Positions 1 to 8,892 of a stretch of 64,000 nt of DNA are shown in pieces. A program made the position numbers and the translations under genes. This DNA comes from Anaerolinea sp. (GTDB lineage Bacteria; Chloroflexota; Anaerolineae; Anaerolineales; Anaerolineaceae), in the NCBI GenBank assembly GCA_029975965.1, contig JARKOV010000162.1, positions 10,291 through 74,290 of the forward strand, read 5' to 3'. Within the stretch, counting starts at the first letter, position 1. Each line of letters starts with the position of its first letter. The notes beneath the pieces were generated by a model that saw only the letters and a list, made by a program, of their open reading frames with translations, was not told the DNA's origin and did no database searches.

Positions 1-2394
1 CGCGTGGTTGAAAATCACCTCGCTGGCGAGCTCAATCTGGCGCGCGAGCACTTTTCCAAAGACGGTGACCCGCTCCATCACCAGCGGTGGGCCTGGTTGG
101 CTCCCGTTGAGGCTGCCAGCCAATGCAGCCTGGATCGAGCCATCCGCTGCGAGCGGCGCGTGGAGGACGCTATCGGCTACCCGGATCTGCTCGCAATCGG
201 CCGGCAGGATCAATGGACCGCAGATGCAGCGTTCGAGCGTGACGCGCAAGCCGGCGAGGGCAGCGCCGGTGGCGGTGATGCTGGGCCGGTCGGGGAAGGC
301 AGGGCTGCCGTCTTCGTTCAATGCCTGGCCTGGAACCAGGGTGGCGTGGCGCAGCGTCAGGTTGACCCCGCCCGAAAGCTGGACGCCACCTTCTACCAGC
401 AAGCCTTCCAGCACCAGCGCGGCTCCCTGGGCGGGCGCGTTCACCTGCAACGCGGCGGGAAAGCGCAGGTGCGGGAAAACCTGCGGGGCGGCCTGGATGC
501 GCAGCCAGCCGGAGGCGGGCAGGTCAATCACCAGGCTCTCCTCGTAAGGGCCGTTATCCTGAACCTTGATGACCGCAACCTTTTTTCCACCGTCCGACCA
601 GTCCTGGAGCGCCTTGGCGAGGGTGTCGGTTGGGCTGCCCTTTTTCACCACGATGACGGCCGCCTCAGGGCGCTCCTCTTCCTCGGAGCGGCGGCGCAGA
701 TACGGTCCGCCGCCCAGGTCGGCGCTGAAGCCATAGCTGTAGCTGACCTGCACGTCCTGCGCGCCGGTTGGCTCTTTTCCGAGGGGGAAGGAGATCCGTC
801 CCAGGCTCACATCGATACCGGTTTTGTCCGCCAGGCCAAACTGCTCTACGGATACGCGATCGGCAGGCGCGGCCTGGAAGGCAACCCGCGCGCCGTCCAC
901 CCCGGGGAGCACCAGCAGGCGGTGGTCGACCAACAGGACGCGCGCGGCGGTAAATTCCGCCTCGGGGCCGGCCAGTTGCAGCGCGCTTTCGAGCCGCCCG
1001 CGGGCATCTGCTGGGCTCACCGGCGCTGCAGACAGGGTGACCAGGTGCGGGCCGGCAGCGCCGATACGGACCATGAAACGCGGATTGGGGTTGGCTGGAC
1101 CGGGCAGCCAGCCCATATCCGCCGAAAGCGCGCCGCGTGCCAGGCCCGAACCGGCTGCATCCAGCTTGAGGGCTGCTGCGCTGGACGGGTCTGCGGCGCT
1201 GGGGTTGAACTGGATGGGCGCGCCCACCCTTCCGGGCAGGACGAGCAAGCGATTTCCGTCGCTCAAAACTCGCGCGCCGGCAAATTCACGGGCAGCGGAC
1301 GCGCTGCGCAAGGCTTTCTCCAACGCTGTCCGGCAGGCGACCAGGCTGGCCGGCGGACCGGCGAGGGTCAGGGTGACCGGTCCAACCCCGCCGATGGTGA
1401 CCTCCACCTGGGTCGGGGTGGGCAAGGCCGGGAAAGCCGACAGGTCGCCGGAGAACAGCCCTTCCACGCCGGCAGGGGGCCGATCCCACTCGGCGAGGTT
1501 CCAGGCGACAACGTCCATGGGTGGGAGAGGCTGCCCCTGGACGGCAACGTTCAGGCTGGCGTCTGGACCATAGTAGGCCGTATTTTCCGGGCGCCGTGCA
1601 GGCTGGTGGGGGGCTTGATCCTGGCGGTAATGGGAGAGATCGAGCGCGAAGGCCAGCGGGCGAATCGCTCCCGGTACGTCCGTCTCTGCGGCAAGGCGCG
1701 CGAGGTCGCCTTGCGCGGCGGGCTGGTTGAACAAGGGGGCAGGGGCGCCAAGCGGGTTGAAGGAGAACCCGTAGGGATGTGCTCCTGACCGCCGTGCGGT
1801 GATGGCGTTCAACGGATAGGCTTTCAGGCGCCATAAAAACAAACCAACCCGTTTGATGGCATGCCATCCCCCATTGTGTGACGGCGGTCGCACGTCGACA
1901 CTGTGGGCCAGTCTGTCAAAGGGGCCGTTGAGCAAGTCGACTGCGTCGAGGTCGCGCAAGTCGACCGAGGTGCGCGACCGCGAGCGGTGGTTGAGGTTCT
2001 GGGTGACCTGCACTCGCTGGAAAAATTCAACCGAGCGCGCCGGCCAGCCGCTGACGGCACGCGCCAGGTCCTCGAGGACATACGCGGTGCCTTTGCGCCG
2101 CCGGTAAGCCAGGATGTTGGCGACATAAGCGCGCAGGCTGAACCCTTCGTCGCCCGTAATAGGATGCAACGCTTCCACGCCCAGCAAATCGGCGATGTAA
2201 GGGACGACCCAGTCCTCAGCCGTCTCGATGAACCAGTTTTCGTACAGCCGGGCGATGTCTTGTTCCACCAGGTCGACCTGGCCGGCGATCACGTCCAACA
2301 AGGCGCGCAACTGCGAGCCGGATTGCTCGTCGCGCCAGCGGTAGATGGCTGGCAGCAACTCGTAAAGGCGATTTTGGGCGATGGAATTGGGCAT
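1..2394 (-). CDS. eCIS/phage tail protein (tail protein I-like N-terminus), 3' end outside window
   Basis: This gene is open from ATG at 2394 to the left edge, giving 798 codons with no stop. The first ~150 residues look like the phage tail protein I-type baseplate component of contractile injection systems (an LPAIYRWRDE start, then FIETAEDWVVPYIADLLGV and a YRRRKGT stretch). In this family that part sits at the baseplate rim and links to fibres. Residues ~313-414 and ~419-521 are two copies of a ~100-residue domain that also occurs twice in the sheath gene of the same operon. Residues ~600-798 have short repeating beta segments suggesting a beta-helix. It starts 9 bases after the second gpJ-like gene and belongs to the same operon. 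The translation is mine, read from the reverse complement. The N-terminal assignment is good; the role of the rest is inferred. Confidence 0.8.
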   Translation of the reverse strand, partial: MPNSIAQNRLYELLPAIYRWRDEQSGSQLRALLDVIAGQVDLVEQDIARLYENWFIETAEDWVVPYIADLLGVEALHPITGDEGFSLRAYVANILAYRRRKGTAYVLEDLARAVSGWPARSVEFFQRVQVTQNLNHRSRSRTSVDLRDLDAVDLLNGPFDRLAHSVDVRPPSHNGGWHAIKRVGLFLWRLKAYPLNAITARRSGAHPYGFSFNPLGAPAPLFNQPAAQGDLARLAAETDVPGAIRPLAFALDLSHYRQDQAPHQPARRPENTAYYGPDASLNVAVQGQPLPPMDVVAWNLAEWDRPPAGVEGLFSGDLSAFPALPTPTQVEVTIGGVGPVTLTLAGPPASLVACRTALEKALRSASAAREFAGARVLSDGNRLLVLPGRVGAPIQFNPSAADPSSAAALKLDAAGSGLARGALSADMGWLPGPANPNPRFMVRIGAAGPHLVTLSAAPVSPADARGRLESALQLAGPEAEFTAARVLLVDHRLLVLPGVDGARVAFQAAPADRVSVEQFGLADKTGIDVSLGRISFPLGKEPTGAQDVQVSYSYGFSADLGGGPYLRRRSEEEERPEAAVIVVKKGSPTDTLAKALQDWSDGGKKVAVIKVQDNGPYEESLVIDLPASGWLRIQAAPQVFPHLRFPAALQVNAPAQGAALVLEGLLVEGGVQLSGGVNLTLRHATLVPGQALNEDGSPAFPDRPSITATGAALAGLRVTLERCICGPLILPADCEQIRVADSVLHAPLAADGSIQAALAGSLNGSQPGPPLVMERVTVFGKVLARQIELASEVIFNHA

Positions 2395-2403
2395 CCGTTC
2401 TCC

Positions 2404-5166
2404 TTACTCCAACACCAGGATCAATTCGACTTTGCTCTCGTCCACGGTGAGCAAATCGGCGGGGTGGATGATCCCGCTTGGATCGCGCCGGGCGGGGTGG
2501 GCAGGCAAGGGCGGCAGCGGTAATTTAAAACTGGGGGTCGTGCCTGCCAGATACAGCGTATCGAGGTCGGCCATCGTCACACCTGGCACGGACTGGATGG
2601 CCGCCAGCACCTGGCTGGCTGCCACCCCGCGGGCGAATTCACGGGAGGAAAACCCGAACGTGTCGGCAATCACCTTGCGCACATCCTCCAACACCAACTC
2701 GGCTGTGCGCGACGGGTCCACCTGGATGCGCGCACGTACCCCGAAGGTCAGCGGGGTATAAGATGCGAGCTGGAATGGCTGGTAAGGTAACCCGTACCGT
2801 TGAATGGCTGCGCTCAGGTTGGTGAAGGTCATCGTCTCGGCGGTCACCGCCTGCCCATCGGGTCCAGCGACGGTCAGGTACACGGTGCGCTGGCCCCCAT
2901 CCCACAACCAGGCCGCCTGGGCTTTATCGATGCCTGCAAAGGAGCGGGCAAAGTCCTCGTAGTCTTGCAAGGAGACCAGGCGGTCGAGGGTAAGGGTGTT
3001 CAACGGGGCGTTGCGACGTGCCATGTCGCGCGTCTCCGGGTCGGTGCCGCCGGTCGCCGGCAGTGGATTCGAGACGCCTTTGAGACCCAGCGGGCGGCTG
3101 AGCAGCAGGCTGACCTGCCCGGATTTCACGTTGCCGCCCGCGCCGCTGCCCACCCGGTAGGTGGCAACGATATTTTCACTGCCGCTGGGCGGTCGGGCGC
3201 CGTTCACGCCGTCGCCGAACTGGACGCTGGTTTTTCCATCATCGTCGAGGCGGGTGGTGTAGACCCTTTGGTCCGGTGACTGGGCGTACAGCGAGGGCGT
3301 TTCCTGCCACAACAGGTCGTTGATCCGGATGGTAAGTGTGCTGGCTGCGCCGGTAGGGGTGTCGGCGGAGATGTGCGTGACCGGGAATTGCTTGAGCGTC
3401 AGGCGCTGAAACGCCCGGGCGGCATCTGCGCTGCCCAGCACCTCGCGGCGCGTTTCCCCCTGCGTGGCTGCCGCCAGGTTTCCCTGGATCACCACCGTGG
3501 CGCGGTCGTAGGAATGCAACAGCGCCTGTTGCAGCACGATTTTGGTATGGCGTTCACCTGGAGCGAAGGTCGATTGCTCGACATACACCACCTCGCTCAC
3601 CGCAGGGTCGGTGGGCTCGGCGGAGATCAGCACGACCTGGGCTGGGGTCACATCCACCGCTCCCTGGAAACCCGCCTTATCCTCTCCGAGCAGGCGGGTC
3701 AGGCCATTGGTCAATGGGAGCGGTGATTGGGTGAGGATCAGGCTTTCGCCTGTGGCGACCGTTTTGATTTCCCCATTGGGCGCTGCCAGCTCGAGCGCAG
3801 CGGCCAGCACGCGCGCGCGCATGCGTTGCCCGCTGACAGCCAGCGCCCGACCGGGCGCGAAATCCGGGATGACCCGGTCGAGCACGAACTCACCGCCCTC
3901 CAGCGGAGGAAGGGTGCCTTTTTCAAGAGTGAGGGAGCCGCTGGGATCGCCCGCCTTGATTTGATCGAGCGGGCTTTCGGCGATTTCAAGCTCCTCGCTC
4001 TGTCCATATACCTGCAGGCTGCGGCGCGAGTTCGTAAACCGGCTGAACTGATGGATTTCCATCGCCAGTTGCGAGATTTTTCCAGTCAGGCCAAAATTGG
4101 TGCGCGCAGCCTCACTCACCGAGGTGACTCTGGCCAGCTCGCGCGTGGTTGGGCTGGTCAAGACGACCCAACTTTCCGGCAGGATCTTGTCATAGACTGC
4201 GTCCAGGTCGAGTTTGTTGCTGCTCGTGTCCAGGTCGAAATCCGGCCACTGGGTCTGAGCGATCGGTTTGCTGGCAATCCGTTTGACCACCTCGGCAGGG
4301 GAGGTAAATCGACCTTGCAACTCGTCGGGAAGCATGCGCCAATCGGGAGCGTTGTGCCCGAAGACTGCTGCGCGGGTGCGCATCGCGTAAGCGCGCGCGA
4401 CCTTCCGCGCCGAGTCAGGCGAATGCGGTTCCAGCCAGCCTAGCGGCCGGTCGAGGGTCAGCGCCGTCAGGTCCTTCTCTGCATCGACCCGGATCGAATC
4501 GACCCGGCACAACGCCCACTTTTGACTGCCGGGGTTGCTCAGCCGCTCCTCGCTGACCACTAACAGCGCATCGCCTTTCTTCAGGTTGGTCGCTGTGCCT
4601 TGCAGCACCAGGTCGCGGGTGCTGGGCGTGGGCCGGAAGGGCCGGCTGGTGCGCGGTTTCAAGGTGTTCCATTCGAGGCGGGCTTCGATCTCTTCAACCG
4701 TCTCGAAGGTCTGCGGATTCTCATCCGGTCCGGGGATCGATTGGGCTTTGAGACCCACCGGCAAGGTCAGTGCGGGGGGAGCGTTGGGCGTGGGTTCCAG
4801 CTCAAAGGCGAGGTAGGTGCTGGCAGCGACGCCGGGACGCAGCTCATACCCGATGCTGCGCGCCAGCTCGAGGATGGACAGGCGCTCGGTAGCCGTGCGC
4901 AGGTAACCTTCGTTGGCGATTCGCTCCTGGTAGAAGGTGAGCACGTCGAGCACGACCGCCGATGCGTCCAGCAAGGCGATGGAGAAGTCGTCATCTTCGC
5001 GGGTGGTGAGGTCTTGCAGCGCTTCTTGCCGACCGAGGGCGGCTTTCATGGCGGCTTTGAAGCTGGCGTGCGTCCCAGCGCGGTACCTCAGCGCGGGCTG
5101 GCCGGGCAGGTTGGCGTGGATTTCCGGTGTGGAGGGTGACGGGTCCTGGCAGCAAGGGTCGCTCAT
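2404..5166 (-). CDS. putative baseplate assembly protein, gpJ-like (second copy)
   Basis: The product is 920 residues, a large baseplate wedge protein of the gpJ/Afp11-12 type. In contractile injection systems two such proteins form the wedges that lock the sheath to the central spike. Visible family features are the N-terminal helical part with LTFYQERIANEGYLRTATERLSI (residues ~75-100), a middle beta-rich section, and the C-terminal half with an ARRNAPLNTLTLDRLVSLQDYEDFARSFAGI-like baseplate J signature (around residue 700). It overlaps the upstream gpJ-like gene by four bases, so translation is probably coupled. The homologue upstream (5163-7676) carries the same signatures, so the pair most likely corresponds to Afp11 and Afp12. 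Which one is which cannot be decided by reading alone. Confidence 0.88.
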   Translation of the reverse strand: MSDPCCQDPSPSTPEIHANLPGQPALRYRAGTHASFKAAMKAALGRQEALQDLTTREDDDFSIALLDASAVVLDVLTFYQERIANEGYLRTATERLSILELARSIGYELRPGVAASTYLAFELEPTPNAPPALTLPVGLKAQSIPGPDENPQTFETVEEIEARLEWNTLKPRTSRPFRPTPSTRDLVLQGTATNLKKGDALLVVSEERLSNPGSQKWALCRVDSIRVDAEKDLTALTLDRPLGWLEPHSPDSARKVARAYAMRTRAAVFGHNAPDWRMLPDELQGRFTSPAEVVKRIASKPIAQTQWPDFDLDTSSNKLDLDAVYDKILPESWVVLTSPTTRELARVTSVSEAARTNFGLTGKISQLAMEIHQFSRFTNSRRSLQVYGQSEELEIAESPLDQIKAGDPSGSLTLEKGTLPPLEGGEFVLDRVIPDFAPGRALAVSGQRMRARVLAAALELAAPNGEIKTVATGESLILTQSPLPLTNGLTRLLGEDKAGFQGAVDVTPAQVVLISAEPTDPAVSEVVYVEQSTFAPGERHTKIVLQQALLHSYDRATVVIQGNLAAATQGETRREVLGSADAARAFQRLTLKQFPVTHISADTPTGAASTLTIRINDLLWQETPSLYAQSPDQRVYTTRLDDDGKTSVQFGDGVNGARPPSGSENIVATYRVGSGAGGNVKSGQVSLLLSRPLGLKGVSNPLPATGGTDPETRDMARRNAPLNTLTLDRLVSLQDYEDFARSFAGIDKAQAAWLWDGGQRTVYLTVAGPDGQAVTAETMTFTNLSAAIQRYGLPYQPFQLASYTPLTFGVRARIQVDPSRTAELVLEDVRKVIADTFGFSSREFARGVAASQVLAAIQSVPGVTMADLDTLYLAGTTPSFKLPLPPLPAHPARRDPSGIIHPADLLTVDESKVELILVLE

Positions 5167-7676
5167 AATCCTCCCTTCAGGGTCAAGGCGAGCTGTCCAT
5201 TTTCGGGGAAATTGGGGTCTCCGTCCAGGCGGGCAACTTCCAATGCCGCCAACAGAATGGCGGCGTTTTCCAGCTCCTGGTTGGGGCTTTTTCCCCAGCG
5301 CTGGAAGCGGGTTGCCTCGACCGTTTCAACACCCTCCACTGCCAGAACCGCCGTATAGACCTGGCTGAGGAAGACCGGCTGGCCGAAGGTGAACTGGTCG
5401 GGATGGAAGAACCCGCGCCGACCACCGGGAAGGACGCGGTTGCTCAAGGCGTCGAGCACTGCGCGGCGCACGTCAGCACGGAAATGGCCTTCCCGCACGC
5501 AAACGGTCAGCGCAATATCCAGCGGCACAAACTCCGGGTTATTGATTTCCAGGTCATAACCTGCAAGGCGGTAGGGCTCGAAGAAGGTGAACAACTCGTC
5601 GCGGAAGCTCGCGTCCACCGGGCGACCACCGACGCGGTCGATGGTCAGGAACACTGTGTGCCATGAACCGGTCCAGCGCAGGCTGGCCTGCGCTCGCTGA
5701 ATTTGCGGGTGACCCATCGCTATGGCGACGTAATCTTCGGGGTTGACCGCCCGCTCCTGACGGCGGAAAGCCTGAGGAGCGTACTGGCGCACCTCTTCGA
5801 GACTCTCCGCATCCATACCACCGCGAGCCGCGAGCGGATTGCGCAGAGAGCGCAAGCCGGGAAGGGTGGAGAGGACGTGCAAGATGGTTTCGCGCCCCAC
5901 GTTGCCGCTCATCCCGTTGCCGACGCGGTAGGTTGCCTGCAAGCCGGCGATATCGGGGGGCAGGCGGCCAAAAGTGCCATCACCGAAGCGCAGGCGCGCC
6001 AGCCCATTTTCTTCCACCTCGACGACGAATTCGCGGGCGAAGCGGTCGCTGCCGAGTAGATCGCGCTGCGGAAACCAATTCACCCCAGGTGCGGCCGGTT
6101 CAGCGAGCTGGATGGCCGGCAGAGCGTGGCCGGGTTGCCAGGTGAAGGCATGCGACGCGGGGGAGTCTGGGTCGAAGGGGCGTAAAGCACCCTGTTGATC
6201 GCGCACGCGCGCCTGTTGGGTGAGCGGGCCTTTGCTCAGGAAGGGTCGCTCGCGGTCGCCGGCCTCGGGCGGTTGGAGCACTTCGGCTGTTTCGCCGAGT
6301 GCGGCGAGGGGCATGGTGCGCCCGTGATCGGCGAGGACAATGTTCCCGCGCGCGATACTCAGGTCGGCAACCGGCTGGCCGTCAATTTCGGCCGCCAGGC
6401 ACAGGCTGAACGGCAGCGCATCGGCGGCGTCCCAGGCGATTTCCACGTAGGCCTGACCGGTGAGCGGGTCGGTGCGCAGCGCGCCTGCCGACCGCTCCGG
6501 GATGCCCGCGCCCCCGATCTCAAGGATGGCTTCGGGGTCGACCTGGGTCAGCCGGACGGCGTGACGGTGAAGCGGGTCGGCGTCCGGCGCCAGCCCACTG
6601 CCGGGACCGAGTGCCTCCTCGAAGATCAACACGTCACCGCGCCGCAAGAGCAATCGCTTGCCCGGTTCGTCGCGCAACCAGGCGCGGGTCGCGCCGGCTG
6701 CCAGGCAGGCGTCCGTTTCGCCCCAGGTGTAGAATTTGACCTGGTTGTGCGCGCTGTAGAGCATCAAGTCGTGCATGGTCTCGAAGGGTTGCACCCCGGA
6801 TTCGAGGGCCAACATCAATTGATCCGGGTCGAACGGTCCGGCAGGTGCGTTTGCCCCGGCCAGCAGCAAGGTGCCAGGGCTGTTTTCTGCGGGTCCCGGA
6901 AGAATTTTACCGTCCGCGGCGGGATCCACCTCGAACGCCACCCATGCCCGCGCATTGCAGCCGTCGTGCATGGCGTAGTCCAGCAGGCGGGCGTGCCGGC
7001 GCAGCGAAGTGCGCAGGCGCGCTGTGCCGAGGTAGGCCTCGGTCGCCACGGCGTCTTGGAAATAACTGAGCTGATCGGCGGCGTAGGCCACCAACTCGAC
7101 CAGCGCAACCCCCAGGTCGGCGGGACTGCGCTCGGTTTGTTCCGGGGCGAGGACGCTGATCCGGTCGAGCATCAGGCGGCGGAAGGAGGCGAAATCCTTG
7201 GCCAGGTAATCGATCGGTGGAGACGCGGCAGGTTGGGCCGGCTCCGGCGGGGGCTCCTCGCAGTCGAAGCCGGACGGGCAGTCGACCTTGAAGGAGAAAT
7301 CCACCTGCGAGAGCAACGGGTCGAAGCCCGCGGGAGGGTCATCGGCGCCGGGATGCGCAACCAGGCGCAGCGTGTAGGTGGAGAAATCGCCCGGCTGGTT
7401 GACCTTCACACTCAGGATCTTCCCGGAGACTTTGAGCGCGGTCGCGTGAATGCCCGTGATGCGCACGCCGCCCATGATCTGGATATTTCCCAGGCTCAGG
7501 TTGGTTGGGTTACCGCTGCCGTCTTCGGGGAGGTCCTGGAAGAAGGTGACGTGCAGCATTGACTGGTCGGGGCTGACCTCGAGCGCGTCGATCGCGAAAG
7601 GCGCGCTCAAGCCCTGGAGAATGCGGTTGCGCAAGAGGGTGCGGCGTCCTTCGTACTGGCTGGCGGATGCGGGCAT
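5163..7676 (-). CDS. putative baseplate assembly protein, gpJ-like (first copy)
   Basis: The product is 837 residues and belongs to the baseplate J-like family. It has an IDYLAKDFASFRRLMLDRISVLAPEQTERSPADLGVALVELVAYAADQLSYFQDAVATEAYL region (~residues 150-220) that is characteristic of the putative baseplate assembly proteins of eCIS, and a QAFRRQERAVNPEDYVAIAMGHPQIQRAQASLRWTGSWHTVFLTI segment near residue 630. It should act as a wedge component of the baseplate. A Cys-Pro-rich loop (CPSGFDCEEPPPEPAQPA, ~residues 133-150) precedes the first signature. The start lies four bases after the gp25 stop and the stop overlaps the next gpJ-like gene by four bases. Confidence 0.9.
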   Translation of the reverse strand: MPASASQYEGRRTLLRNRILQGLSAPFAIDALEVSPDQSMLHVTFFQDLPEDGSGNPTNLSLGNIQIMGGVRITGIHATALKVSGKILSVKVNQPGDFSTYTLRLVAHPGADDPPAGFDPLLSQVDFSFKVDCPSGFDCEEPPPEPAQPAASPPIDYLAKDFASFRRLMLDRISVLAPEQTERSPADLGVALVELVAYAADQLSYFQDAVATEAYLGTARLRTSLRRHARLLDYAMHDGCNARAWVAFEVDPAADGKILPGPAENSPGTLLLAGANAPAGPFDPDQLMLALESGVQPFETMHDLMLYSAHNQVKFYTWGETDACLAAGATRAWLRDEPGKRLLLRRGDVLIFEEALGPGSGLAPDADPLHRHAVRLTQVDPEAILEIGGAGIPERSAGALRTDPLTGQAYVEIAWDAADALPFSLCLAAEIDGQPVADLSIARGNIVLADHGRTMPLAALGETAEVLQPPEAGDRERPFLSKGPLTQQARVRDQQGALRPFDPDSPASHAFTWQPGHALPAIQLAEPAAPGVNWFPQRDLLGSDRFAREFVVEVEENGLARLRFGDGTFGRLPPDIAGLQATYRVGNGMSGNVGRETILHVLSTLPGLRSLRNPLAARGGMDAESLEEVRQYAPQAFRRQERAVNPEDYVAIAMGHPQIQRAQASLRWTGSWHTVFLTIDRVGGRPVDASFRDELFTFFEPYRLAGYDLEINNPEFVPLDIALTVCVREGHFRADVRRAVLDALSNRVLPGGRRGFFHPDQFTFGQPVFLSQVYTAVLAVEGVETVEATRFQRWGKSPNQELENAAILLAALEVARLDGDPNFPENGQLALTLKGGL

Positions 7677-7680
7677 CGCG

Positions 7681-8037
7681 CTACACCTCCCGGCTGAATT
7701 GCGCCACCTGGCGCTGCTGGGTGCGCCGGATGGCGTAGTCTACCCTGACGAAGAGCGATGAGTCCTGGCTCTCCACCTCCACGGCAAAGACCTGGATCAG
7801 GTCGCCCAGCCATTGTTGGAGGGCGCCCTGCACGAGCAGACGGGTGGCTGCGGCAAGCTCGGGGCTGTTCGGCGCGAAGACGAGCTGCAAGAGACCCGAT
7901 CCAAAAGTGGGGCGCATCACGCGCTCGCCGGGAGAGGTGAAAAGCACCTGCTCGATCATGTCGCGGATGTGTTTTTCTTCATCCGCGCGGGCGGTGAGTC
8001 CCAGGCTGTTGGTGTGGTATGGAAATTCTGCGTTCAT
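7681..8037 (-). CDS. gp25/Afp9-like baseplate wedge protein
   Basis: The product has 118 residues, the usual size for the GPW/gp25 family. Visible motifs are DEEKHIRDMIEQVLFTSPGERVMRPTFGSGL near the start and the C-terminal VRVDYAIRRTQQRQVAQF, both typical of lysozyme-like wedge proteins of phage T4 gp25 and Afp9. The protein attaches the first sheath ring to the baseplate. The open frame extends upstream, but the ATG at 8037 is preferred because it gives the usual family length and forms a TGATG junction with the stop of the PAAR-like gene, a sign of translational coupling. Confidence 0.92.
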   Translation of the reverse strand: MNAEFPYHTNSLGLTARADEEKHIRDMIEQVLFTSPGERVMRPTFGSGLLQLVFAPNSPELAAATRLLVQGALQQWLGDLIQVFAVEVESQDSSLFVRVDYAIRRTQQRQVAQFSREV

Positions 8038-8366
8038 CAGGTTCCCTGCACACGTGGTTGGGTGACCAGCACGCTGGCCGGGCCGGGCGCGGGGCTGCCC
8101 AGGCACAGGCTGGCCGAGGTGTTGAGAACGACCGGCGCACCCATCACCTTGACGCGCAGCGCCGGAACGAGCCACTGCACGTTGATGCAGGGCTGCGGCG
8201 TGCCGCCCGGGGTGGTCATCGGGCAGCCCATCACCAGGTGGGTGCCGGCTACGGTCACAACCGGCTGCCCGCTAACGGTCACCCGCGGCGAAGCGGGGAC
8301 TTCCTGCACCTGCCCGCCATGCGGGCAAATGGCGGTGGCGCCGACGTGAAAGAGAAAGCCTGGCAT
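8037..8366 (-). CDS. PAAR-like spike-tip protein
   Basis: The product has 109 residues. It contains the pattern AICPHGGQV near the start, a VAGTHLVMGCPM segment in the middle and several short glycine/valine-rich beta repeats. These fit the PAAR-like tip proteins that sharpen the spike of eCIS (Afp10 position). It has three cysteines and a histidine that could bind metal (C14, H16, C49 and C60 area); whether a metal is bound is an inference. It lies between the gpV-like spike gene and gp25, the normal order in these clusters. It shares one base with the following start codon. Confidence 0.82.
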   Translation of the reverse strand: MPGFLFHVGATAICPHGGQVQEVPASPRVTVSGQPVVTVAGTHLVMGCPMTTPGGTPQPCINVQWLVPALRVKVMGAPVVLNTSASLCLGSPAPGPASVLVTQPRVQGT

Positions 8367-8375
8367 GCAACCCTC

Positions 8376-8891
8376 CTAAGTGATGGTCAGCGCGCCCGCG
8401 TTGACATCCACCACCGGGCCGGTCATCGTCACCACCGCTCCCATCCCGTTGGTGATGGTGATGCCGGTCTGGTTGATCAGAATGGAAGCGTTGGTGTTGA
8501 TCTTGATGATGATTCCGCCGGTTGGGCCGGGCGCGTCGCTGATCAAGATCGCGTTCTGGGTGGTGGTTTGCAGGACGAATCCCGACAAACCGGGAGGGAT
8601 CGTTTGGGCGAGGGCGGGCACTTCGGCTGCGCTGCCCCAGAAACCACCAGTCCAGATAGGGTAATCGGGGTTGCCCTGCTCAAACTCGACCCACACCCCC
8701 GCGCCGATCGGCGGGACGGTGTAAAAGCCCATCTGCGGGCCGGCGACCGGGACGCACGGCATGGCCCAACTGGATAGAGCCACCCCGGTGACATCTGGAA
8801 CGAGCACCTGGACGCGCGCCATGCGCATCGGGTCGACGTTGTTGACCACGCTGCCGCGGTATTTTCCGTAAAATCGACGTGTTTCGCTCAT
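8376..8891 (-). CDS. gpV/gp5-like spike protein (OB-fold plus beta-helix)
   Basis: The product has 171 residues. Residues ~6-90 (FYGKYRGSVVNNVDPMRMARVQVLVPDV, VPPIGAGVWVEFEQGNPDYPIWTGGFWG) match the OB-fold of the gp5/VgrG/gpV family. The C-terminal third consists of short hydrophobic alternating repeats (ILISDAPG, IIIKINTNASILINQTGITITNGMG) expected for the trimeric beta-helix needle. In Afp and PVC particles this domain is fused to the gp27-like domain in one protein (Afp8). Here the two parts are separate genes: the gp27-like partner ends two bases upstream. It should form the puncturing spike that carries the PAAR-like tip. Confidence 0.88.
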   Translation of the reverse strand: MSETRRFYGKYRGSVVNNVDPMRMARVQVLVPDVTGVALSSWAMPCVPVAGPQMGFYTVPPIGAGVWVEFEQGNPDYPIWTGGFWGSAAEVPALAQTIPPGLSGFVLQTTTQNAILISDAPGPTGGIIIKINTNASILINQTGITITNGMGAVVTMTGPVVDVNAGALTIT

Positions 8892-8892
8892 A

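Noticed and set aside
4..1788. Long plus-strand open frame (about 594 codons) opposite the tail protein gene
   Set aside because: It is a GC-driven antisense frame. The minus strand encodes a recognisable tail protein over the same span, and the plus frame gives low-complexity, Gly/Arg-rich sequence without any motif.
6195..7562. Plus-strand open frame (about 455 codons) opposite the gpJ-like gene
   Set aside because: Its protein has no family pattern; the minus strand gene is clear.
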